Source of the DNA: Balanoglossus misakiensis
Lineage: Eukaryota; Hemichordata
Length of the DNA: 64,000 bases
Assembly: GCA_040954595.2 (NCBI GenBank)
Contig: CM082586.2
Location: 4,092,001 to 4,156,000 of the forward strand
Reading direction: 5' to 3'
The translations under genes were made by a program, and so were the position numbers. This document shows positions 49,401 through 61,400 of the stretch, piece after piece. The notes under the pieces are model-generated. The model saw only the letters and a program-made list of their open reading frames with translations. It made no database searches and was not told the origin of the DNA. Numbering within the stretch: the first letter of the stretch is position 1; each line of letters begins with the position of its first letter.

Positions 49401-52400
49401 GTTTTCATCGAAAAATCACCAGATTTCGAAAATTCGCAAAGTCGAAAAATTGTCATTTCTGGATGATTTTCATGAGCTATAACCCATGGTTTTCATCGAA
49501 AAATCACCAGATTTCGAAAATTCGCAAAGTCGAAAAATTGTCATTTCTGGATGATTTTCATGAGCTATAACCCATGGTTTTCATCGAAATATCACCAGAT
49601 TTCGAAAATTCGCAAAGTCGAAAAATTGTCATTTCTGGATGATTTTCATGAGCTATAACCCATGGTTTTCATCGAAAAATCACCAGATTTCGAAAATTCG
49701 CAAAGTCGAAAAATTGTCATTTCTGGATGATTTTCATGAGCTATAACCCATGGTTTTCATCGAAAAATCACCAGATTTCGAAAATTCGCAAAGTCGAAAA
49801 ATTGTCATTTCTGGATGATTTTCATGAGCTATAACCCATGGTTTTCATCGAAAAATCACCAGATTTCGAAAATTCGCAAAGTCGAAAAATTGTCATTTCT
49901 GGATGATTTTCATGAGCTATAACCCATGGTTTTCATCGAAAAATCACCAGATTTCGAAAATTCGCAAAGTCGAAAAATTGTCATTTCTGGATGATTTTCA
50001 TGAGCTATAACCCATGGTTTTCATCGAAAAATCACCAGATTTCGAAAATTCGCAAAGTCGAAAAATTGTCATTTCTGGATGATTTTCATGAGCTATAAGC
50101 CATGGTTTTCATCGAAAAATCACCAGATTTCGAAAATTCGCAAAGTCGAAAAATTGTCATTTCTGGATGATTTTCATGAGCTATAACCCATGGTTTTCAT
50201 CGAAAAATCACCAGATTTCGAAAATTCGCAAAGTCGAAAAATTGTCATTTCTGGATGATTTTCATGAGCTATAACCCATGGTTTTCATCGAAAAATCACC
50301 AGATTTCGAAAATTCGCAAAGTCGAAAAATTGTCATTTCTGGATGATTTTCATGAGCTATAACCCATGGTTTTCATCGAAAAATCACCAGATTTCGAAAA
50401 TTCGCAAAGTCGAAAAATTGTCATTTCTGGATGATTTTCATGAGCTATAACCCATGCTTTTCATCAAAAAATCACCAGATTTCGAAAATTCGCAAAGTCG
50501 AAAAATTGTCATTTCTGGATGATTTTCATGAGCTATAACCCATGGTTTTCATCGAAAAATCACCAGATTTCGAAAATTCGCAAAGTCGAAAAATTGTCAT
50601 TTCTGGATGATTTTCATGAGCTATAACCCATGGTTTTCATCGAAAAATCACCAGATTTCGAAAATTCGCAAAGTCGAAAAATTGTCATTTCTGGATGATT
50701 TTCATGAGCTATAACCCATGCTTTTCATCGAAAAATCACCAGAATTCGCAAAGTCGAAAAATTGTCATTTCTGGATGATTTTCATGAGCTATAACCGATG
50801 GTTTTCATCCAAAAATCACCAGATTTCGAAAATTCGCAAAGTCGAAAAATTGTCATTTCTGGATGATTTTCATGAGCTATAACCCATGGTTTTCATCGAA
50901 AAATCACCAGATTTCGAAAATTCGCAAAGTCGAAAAATTGTCATTTCTGGATGATTTTCATGAGCTATAACCCATGCTTTTCATCGAAAAATCACCAGAT
51001 TTCGAAAATTCGCAAAGTCGAAAAATTGTCATTTCTGGATGATTTTCATGAGCTATAACCCATGGTTTTCATCGAAAAATCACCAGATTTCGAAAATTCG
51101 CAAAGTCGAAAAATTGTCATTTCTGGATGATTTTCATGAGCTATAACCCATGCTTTTCATCGAAAAATCACCAGATTTCGAAAATTCGCAAAGTCGAAAA
51201 ATTGTCATTTCTGGATGATTTTCATGAGCTATAACCCATGGTTTTCATCGAAAAATCACCAGATTTCGAAAATTCGCAAAGTCGAAAAATTGTCATTTCT
51301 GGATGATTTTCATGAGCTATAACCCATGCTTTTCATCGAAAAATCACCAGATTTCGAAAATTCGCAAAGTCGAAAAATTGTCATTTCTGGATGATTTTCA
51401 TGAGCTATAACCCATGCTTTTCATCGAAAAATCACCAGATTTCGAAAATTCGCAAAGTCGAAAAATTGTCATTTCTGGATGATTTTCATGAGCTATAACC
51501 CATGCTTTTCATCGAAAAATCACCAGATTTCGAAAATTCGCAAAGTCGAAAAATTGTCATTTCTGGATGATTTTCATGAGCTATAACCCATGCTTTTCAT
51601 CGAAAAATCACCAGATTTCGAAAATTCGCAAAGTCGAAAAATTGTCATTTCTGGATGATTTTCATGAGCTATAACCCATGCTTTTCATCGAAAAATCACC
51701 AGATTTCGAAAATTCGCAAAGTCGAAAAATTGTCATTTCTGGATGATTTTCATGAGCTATAACCCATGCTTTTCATCAAAAAATCACCAGATTTCGAAAA
51801 TTCGCAAAGTCGAAAAATTGTCATTTCTGGATGATTTTCATGAGCTATAACCCATGGTTTTCATCGAAAAATCACCAGATTTCGAAAATTCGCAAAGTCG
51901 AAAAATTGTCATTTCTGGATGATTTTCATGAGCTATAACCCATGCTTTTCATCAAAAAATCACCAGATTTCGAAAATTCGCAAAGTCGAAAAATTGTCAT
52001 TTCTGGATGATTTTCATGAGCTATAACCCATGGTTTTCATCGAAAAATCACCAGATTTCGAAAATTCGCAAAGTCGAAAAATTGTCATTTCTGGATGATT
52101 TTCATGAGCTATAACCCATGGTTTTCATCGAAAAATCACCAGATTTCGAAAATTCGCAAAGTCGAAAAATTGTCATTTCTGGATGATTTTCATGAGCTAT
52201 AACCCATGCTTTTCATCGAAAAATCACCAGAATTCGCAAAGTCGAAAAATTGTCATTTCTGGATGATTTTCATGAGCTATAACCGATGGTTTTCATCGAA
52301 AAATCACCAGATTTCGAAAATTCGCAAAGTCGAAAAATTGTCATTTCTGGATGATTTTCATGAGCTATAACCCATGCTTTTCATCGAAAAATCACCAGAT

Positions 52401-55400
52401 TTCGAAAATTCGCAAAGTCGAAAAATTGTCATTTCTGGATGATTTTCATGAGCTATAACCCATGCTTTTCATCGAAAAATCACCAGATTTCGAAAATTCG
52501 CAAAGTCGAAAAATTGTCATTTCTGGATGATTTTCATGAGCTATAACCCATGGTTTTCATCGAAAAATCACCAGATTTCGAAAATTCGCAAAGTCGAAAA
52601 ATTGTCATTTCTGGATGATTTTCATGAGCTATAACCCATGCTTTTCATCGAAAAATCACCAGATTTCGAAAATTCGCAAAGTCGAAAAATTGTCATTTCT
52701 GGATGATTTTCATGAGCTATAACCCATGGTTTTCATAGAAAAATCACCAGATTTCGAAAATTCGCAAAGTCGAAAAATTGTCATTTCTGGATGATTTTCA
52801 TGAGCTATAACCCATGCTTTTCATCGAAAAATCACCAGATTTCGAAAATTCGCAAAGTCGAAAAATTGTCATTTCTGGATGATTTTCATGAGCTATAACC
52901 CATGCTTTTCATCGAAAAATCACCAGATTTCGAAAATTCGCAAAGTCGAAAAATTGTCATTTCTGGATGATTTTCATGAGCTATAACCCATGCTTTTCAT
53001 CGAAAAATCACCAGATTTCGAAAATTCGCAAAGTCGAAAAATTGTCATTTCTGGATGATTTTCATGAGCTATAACCCATGCTTTTCATCGAAAAATCACC
53101 AGATTTCGAAAATTCGCAAAGTCGAAAAATTGTCATTTCTGGATGATTTTCATGAGCTATAACCCATGCTTTTCATCGAAAAATCACCAGATTTCGAAAA
53201 TTCGCAAAGTCGAAAAATTGTCATTTCTGGATGATTTTCATGAGCTATAACCCATGCTTTTCATCGAAAAATCACCAGATTTCGAAAATTCGCAAAGTCG
53301 AAAAATTGTCATTTCTGGATGATTTTCATGAGCTATAACCCATGGTTTTCATCGAAAAATCACCAGATTTCGAAAATTCGCAAAGTCGAAAAATTGTCAT
53401 TTCTGGATGATTTTCATGAGCTATAACCCATGGTTTTCATCGAAAAATCACCAGATTTCGAAAATTCGCAAAGTCGAAAAATTGTCATTTCTGGATGATT
53501 TTCATGAGCTATAACCCATGGTTTTCATCGAAAAATCACCAGATTTCGAAAATTCGCAAAGTCGAAAAATTGTCATTTCTGGATGATTTTCATGAGCTAT
53601 AACCCATGCTTTTCATCGAAAAATCACCAGATTTCGAAAATTCGCAAAGTCGAAAAATTGTCATTTCTGGATGATTTTCATGAGCTATAACCCATGCTTT
53701 TCATCGAAAAATCACCAGATTTCGAAAATTCGCAAAGTCGAAAAATTGTCATTTCTGGATGATTTTCATGAGCTATAACCCATGCTTTTCATCGAAAAAT
53801 CACCAGATTTCGAAAATTCGCAAAGTCGAAAAATTGTCATTTCTGGATGATTTTCATGAGCTATAACCCATGGTTTTCATCGAAAAATCACCAGATTTCG
53901 AAAATTCGCAGAGTCGAAAAATTGTCATTTCTGGATGATTTTCATGAGCTATAACCCATGCTTTTCATCGAAAAATCACCAGATTTCGAAAATTCGCAAA
54001 GTCGAAAAATTGTCATTTCTGGATGATTTTCATGAGCTATAACCCATGCTTTTCATCGAAAAATCACCAGATTTCGAAAATTCGCAAAGTCGAAAAATTG
54101 TCATTTCTGGATGATTTTCATGAGCTATAACCCATGCTTTTCATCGAAAAATCACCAGATTTCGAAAATTCGCAAAGTCGAAAAATTGTCATTTCTGGAT
54201 GATTTTCATGAGCTATAACCCATGCTTTTCATCGAAAAATCACCAGATTTCGAAAATTCGCAAAGTCGAAAAATTGTCATTTCTGGATGATTTTCATGAG
54301 CTATAACCCATGCTTTTCATCGAAAAATCACCAGATTTCGAAAATTCGCAAAGTCGAAAAATTGTCATTTCTGGATGATTTTCATGAGCTATAACCCATG
54401 CTTTTCATCGAAAAATCACCAGATTTCGAAAATTCGCAAAGTCGAAAAATTGTCATTTCTGGATGATTTTCATGAGCTATAACCCATGCTTTTCATCGAA
54501 AAATCACCAGATTTCGAAAATTCGCAAAGTCGAAAAATTGTCATTTCTGGATGATTTTCATGAGCTATAACCCATGCTTTTCATCGAAAAATCACCAGAT
54601 TTCGAAAATTCGCAAAGTCGAAAAATTTTCATTTCTGGATGATTTTCATGAGCTATAACCCCTGCTTTTCATCGAAAAATCACCAGATTTCGAAAATTCG
54701 CAAAGTCGAAAAATTGTCATTTCTGGATGATTTTCATGAGCTATAACCCATGCTTTTCATCGAAAAATCACCAGATTTCGAAAATTCGCAAAGTCGAAAA
54801 ATTGTCATTTCTGGATGATTTTCATGAGCTATAACCCATGCTTTTCATCGAAAAATCACCAGATTACGAAAATTCGCAAAGTCGAAAAATTGTCATTTCT
54901 GGATGATTTTCATGAGCTATAACCCATGCTTTTCATCGAAAAATCACCAGATTTCGAAAATTCGCAAAGTCGAAAAATTGTCATTTCTGGATGATTTTCA
55001 TGAGCTATAACCCATGCTTTTCATCGAAAAATCACCAGATTTCGAAAATTCGCAAAGTCGAAAAATTGTCATTTCTGGATGATTTTCATGAGCTATAACC
55101 CATGCTTTTCATCGAAAAATCACCAGATTTCGAAAATTCGCAAAGTCGAAAAATTGTCATTTCTGGATGATTTTCATGAGCTATAACCCATGCTTTTCAT
55201 CGAAAAATCACCAGATTTCGAAAATTCGCAAAGTCGAAAAATTGTCATTTCTGGATGATTTTCATGAGCTATAACCCATGCTTTTCATCGAAAAATCACC
55301 AGATTTCGAAAATTCGCAAAGTCGAAAAATTGTCATTTCTGGATGATTTTCATGAGCTGTAACCCATGGTTTTCATCGAAAAATCACCAGATTTCGAAAA

Positions 55401-58400
55401 TTCGCAAAGTCGAAAAATTGTCATTTCTGGATGATTTTCATGAGCTATAACCCATGCTTTTCATCGAAAAATCACCAGATTTCGAAAATTCGCAAAGTCG
55501 AAAAATTGTCATTTCTGGATGATTTTCATGAGCTATAACCCATGCTTTTCATCGAAAAATCACCAGATTTCGAAAATTCGCAAAGTCGAAAAATTGTCAT
55601 TTCTGGATGATTTTCATGAGCTATAACCCATGCTTTTCATCGAAAAATCACCAGATTTCGAAAATTCGCAAAGTCGAAAAATTGTCATTTCTGGATGATT
55701 TTCATGAGCTATAACCCATGGTTTTCATCGAAAAATCACCAGATTTCGAAAATTCGCAAAGTCGAAAAATTGTCATTTCTGGATGATTTTCATGAGCTAT
55801 AACCCATGGTTTTCATCGAAAAATCACCAGATTTCGAAAATTCGCAAAGTCGAAAAATTGTCATTTCTGGATGATTTTCATGAGCTATAACCCATGCTTT
55901 TCATCGAAAAATCACCAGATTTCGAAAATTCGCAAAGTCGAAAAATTGTCATTTCTGGATGATTTTCATGAGCTATAACCCATGCTTTTCATCGAAAAAT
56001 CACCAGATTTCGAAAATTCGCAAAGTCGAAAAATTGTCATTTCTGGATGATTTTCATGAGCTATAACCCATGCTTTTCATCGAAAAATCACCAGATTTCG
56101 AAAATTCGCAAAGTCGAAAAATTGTCATTTCTGGATGATTTTCATGAGCTATAACCCATGCTTTTCATCGAAAAATCACCAGATTTCGAAAATTCGCAAA
56201 GTCGAAAAATTGTCATTTCTGGATGATTTTCATGAGCTATAACCCATGCTTTTCATCGAAAAATCACCAGATTTCGAAAATTCGCAAAGTCGAAAAATTG
56301 TCATTTCTGGATGATTTTCATGAGCTATAACCCATGCTTTTCATCGAAAAATCACCAGATTTCGAAAATTCGCAAAGTCGAAAAATTGTCATTTCTGGAT
56401 GATTTTCATGAGCTATAACCCATGCTTTTCATCGAAAAATCACCAGATTTCGAAAATTCGCAAAGTCGAAAAATTGTCATTTCTGGATGATTTTCATGAG
56501 CTGTAACCCATGGTTTTCATCGAAAAATCACCAGATTTCGAAAATTCGCAAAGTCGAAAAATTGTCATTTCTGGATGATTTTCATGAGCTATAACCCATG
56601 CTTTTCATCGAAAAATCACCAGATTTCGAAAATTCGCAAAGTCGAAAAATTGTCATTTCTGGATGATTTTCATGAGCTATAACCCATGCTTTTCATCGAA
56701 AAATCACCAGATTTCGAAAATTCGCAAAGTCGAAAAATTGTCATTTCTGGATGATTTTCATGAGCTATAACCCATGCTTTTCATCGAAAAATCACCAGAT
56801 TTCGAAAATTCGCAAAGTCGAAAAATTGTCATTTCTGGATGATTTTCATGAGCTATAACCCATGGTTTTCATCGAAAAATCACCAGATTTCGAAAATTCG
56901 CAAAGTCGAAAAATTGTCATTTCTGGATGATTTTCATGAGCTATAACCCATGGTTTTCATCGAAAAATCACCAGATTTCGAAAATTCGCAAAGTCGAAAA
57001 ATTGTCATTTCTGGATGATTTTCATGAGCCAGAACCCATGCTTTTCATCGAAAAATCACCAGATTTCGAAAATTCGCAAAGTCGAAAAGTTGTCATTTCT
57101 GGATGATTTTCATGAGCTATAACCCATGCTTTTCATCGAAAAATCACCAGATTTCGAAAATTCGCAAAGTCGAAAAATTGTTATTTCTGGATGATTTTCA
57201 TGAGCTATAACCCATGCTTTTCATCGAAAAATCACCAGATTTCGAAAATTCGCAAAGTCGAAAAATTGTCATTTCTGGATGATTTTCATGAGCTATAACC
57301 CATGCTTTTCATCGAAAAATCACCAGATTTCGAAAATTCGCAAAGTCGAAAAATTGTCATTTCTGGATGATTTTCATGAGCTATAACCCATGCTTTTCAT
57401 CGAAAAATCACCAGATTTCGAAAATTCGCAAAGTCGAAAAATTGTCATTTCTGGATGATTTTCATGAGCTATAACCCATGCTTTTCATCGAAAAATCACC
57501 AGATTTCGAAAATTCGCAAAGTCGAAAAATTGTCATTTCTGGATGATTTTCATGAGCTATAACCCATGCTTTTCATCGAAAAATCACCAGATTTCGAAAA
57601 TTCGCAAAGTCGAAAAATTGTCATTTCTGGATGATTTTCATGAGCTATAACCCATGCTTTTCATCGAAAAATCACCAGATTTCGAAAATTCGCAAAGTCG
57701 AAAAATTGTCATTTCTGGATGATTTTCATGAGCTATAACCCATGCTTTTCATCGAAAAATCACCAGATTTCGAAAATTCGCAAAGTCGAAAAATTGTCAT
57801 TTCTGGATGATTTTCATGAGCTGTAACCCATGGTTTTCATCGAAAAATCACCAGATTTCGAAAATTCGCAAAGTCGAAAAATTGTCATTTCTGGATGATT
57901 TTCATGAGCTATAACCCATGCTTTTCATCGAAAAATCACCAGATTTCGAAAATTCGCAAAGTCGAAAAATTGTCATTTCTGGATGATTTTCATGAGCTAT
58001 AACCCATGCTTTTCATCGAAAAATCACCAGATTTCGAAAATTCGCAAAGTCGAAAAATTGTCATTTCTGGATGATTTTCATGAGCTATAACCCATGCTTT
58101 TCATCGAAAAATCACCAGATTTCGAAAATTCGCAAAGTCGAAAAATTGTCATTTCTGGATGATTTTCATGAGCTATAACCCATGGTTTTCATCGAAAAAT
58201 CACCAGATTTCGAAAATTCGCAAAGTCGAAAAATTGTCATTTCTGGATGATTTTCATGAGCTATAACCCATGCTTTTCATCGAAAAATCACCAGATTTCG
58301 AAAATTCGCAAAGTCGAAAAATTGTCATTTCTGGATGATTTTCATGAGCCAGAACCCATGCTTTTCATCGAAAAATCACCAGATTTCGAAAATTCGCAAA

Positions 58401-61400
58401 GTCGAAAAATTGTCATTTCTGGATGATTTTCATGAGCTATAACCCATGCTTTTCATCGAAAAATCACCAGATTTCGAAAATTCGCAAAGTCGAAAAATTG
58501 TCATTTCTGGATGATTTTCATGAGCTATAACCCATGCTTTTCATCGAAAAATCACCAGATTTCGAAAATTCGCAAAGTCGAAAAATTGTCATTTCTGGAT
58601 GATTTTCATGAGCTATAACCCATGCTTTTCATCGAAAAATCACCAGATTTCGAAAATTCGCAAAGTCGAAAAATTGTCATTTCTGGATGATTTTCATGAG
58701 CTATAACCCATGGTTTTCATCGAAAAATCACCAGATTTCGAAAATTCGCAAAGTCGAAAAATTGTCATTTCTGGATGATTTTCATGAGCTATAACCCATG
58801 CTTTTCATCGAAAAATCACCAGATTTCGAAAATTCGCAAAGTCGAAAAATTGTCATTTCTGGATGATTTTCATGAGCTATAACCCATGCTTTTCATCGAA
58901 AAATCACCAGATTTCGAAAATTCGCAAAGTCGAAAAATTGTCATTTCTGGATGATTTTCATGAGCTATAACCCATGCTTTTTCATCGAAAAATCACCAGA
59001 TTTCGAAAATTCGCAAAGTCGAAAAATTGTCATTTCTGGATGATTTTCATGAGCTATAACCCATGGTTTTCATCGAAAAATCACCAGATTTCGAAAATTC
59101 GCAAAGTCGAAAAATTGTCATTTCTGGATGATTTTCATGAGCTATAACCCATGGTTTTCATCGAAAAATCACCAGATTTCGAAAATTCGCAAAGTCGAAA
59201 AATTGTCATTTCTGGATGATTTTCATGAGCTATAACCCATGGTTTTCATCGAAAAATCACCAGATTTCGAAAATTCGCAAAGTCGAAAAATTGTCATTTT
59301 CTGGATGATTTTCATGAGCTATAACCCATGCTTTTCATCGAAAAATCACCAGATTTCGAAAATTCGCAAAGTCGAAAAATTGTCATTTCTGGATGATTTT
59401 CATGAGCTATAACCCATGCTTTTCATCGAAAAATCACCAGATTTCGAAAATTCGCAAAGTCGAAAAATTGTCATTTCTGGATGATTTTCATGAGCTATAA
59501 CCCATGCTTTTCATCGAAAAATCACCAGATTTCGAAAATTCGCAAAGTCGAAAAATTGTCATTTCTGGATGATTTTCATGAGCTATAACCCATTCTTTTC
59601 ATCGAAAAATCACCAGATTTCGAAAATTCGCAAAGTCGAAAAATTGTCATTTCTGGATGATTTTCATGAGCTGTAACCCATGGTTTTCATCGAAAAATCA
59701 CCAGATTTCGAAAATTCGCAAAGTCGAAAAATTGTCATTTCTGGATGATTTTCATGAGCTGTAACCCATGGTTTTCATCGAAAAATCACCAGATTTCGAA
59801 AATTCGCAAAGTCGAAAAATTGTCATTTCTGGATGATTTTCATGAGCTATAACCCATGCTTTTCATCGAAAAATCACCAGATTTCGAAAATTCGCAAAGT
59901 CGAAAAATTGTCATTTCTGGATGATTTTCATGAGCTATAACCCATGGTTTTTCATCGAAAAATCACCAGATTTCGAAAATTCGCAAAGTCGAAAAGTTGT
60001 CATTTCTGGATGATTTTCATGAGCTATAACCCATGCTTTTCATCGAAAAATCACCAGATTTCGAAAATTCGCAAAGTCGAAAAATTGTTATTTCTGGATG
60101 ATTTTCATGAGCTATAACCCATGCTTTTCATCGAAAAATCACCAGATTTCGAAAATTCGCAAAGTCGAAAAATTGTCATTTCTGGATGATTTTCATGAGC
60201 TATAACCCATGCTTTTCATCGAAAAATCACCAGATTTCGAAAATTCGCAAAGTCGAAAAATTGTCATTTCTGGATGATTTTCATGAGCTATAACCCATGC
60301 TTTTCATCGAAAAATCACCAGATTTCGAAAATTCGCAAAGTCGAAAAATTGTCATTTCTGGATGATTTTCATGAGCTATAACCCATGCTTTTCATCGAAA
60401 AATCACCAGATTTCGAAAATTCGCAAAGTCGAAAAATTGTCATTTCTGGATGATTTTCATGAGCTATAACCCATGCTTTTCATCGAAAAATCACCAGATT
60501 TCGAAAATTCGCAAAGTCGAAAAATTGTCATTTCTGGATGATTTTCATGAGCTATAACCCATGCTTTTCATCGAAAAATCACCAGATTTCGAAAATTCGC
60601 AAAGTCGAAAAATTGTCATTTCTGGATGATTTTCATGAGCTATAACCCATGCTTTTCATAGAAAAATCACCAGATTTCGAAAATTCGCAAAGTCGAAAAA
60701 TTGTCATTTCTGGATGATTTTCATGAGCTATAACCCATGCTTTTCATCGAAAAATCACCAGATTTCGAAAATTTGCAAAGTCGAAAAATTGTCATTTCTG
60801 GATGATTTTCATGAGCTATAACCCATGCTTTTCATCGAAAAATCACCAGATTTCGAAAATTCGCAAAGTCGAAAAATTGTCATTTCTGGATGATTTTTCA
60901 TGAGCTATAACCCATGCTTTTCATCGAAAAATCACCAGATTTCGAAAATTCGCAAAGTCGAAAAATTGTCATTTCTGGATGATTTTCATGAGCTATAACC
61001 CATGCTTTTCATCGAAAAATCACCAGATTTCGAAAATTCGCAAAGTCGAAAAATTGTCATTTCTGGATGATTTTCATGAGCTATAACCCATGCTTTTCAT
61101 CGAAAAATCACCAGATTTCGAAAATTCGCAAAGTCGAAAAATTGTCATTTCTGGATGATTTTCATGAGCTATAACCCATGCTTTTCATCGAAAAATCACC
61201 AGATTTCGAAAATTCGCAAAGTCGAAAAATTGTCATTTCTGGATGATTTTCATGAGCTGTAACCCATGGTTTTCAATCGAAAAATCACCAGATTTCGAAA
61301 ATTCGCAAAGTCGAAAAATTGTCATTTCTGGATGATTTTCATGAGCTATAACCCATGCTTTTCATCGAAAAATCACCAGATTTCGAAAATTCGCAAAGTC

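Noticed and set aside
50369-52377. A full 17-unit higher-order repeat
   Set aside because: Only about six units around the deleted unit match between the two places; the sub-type pattern outside them differs, so I report shared blocks and not a complete higher-order repeat.
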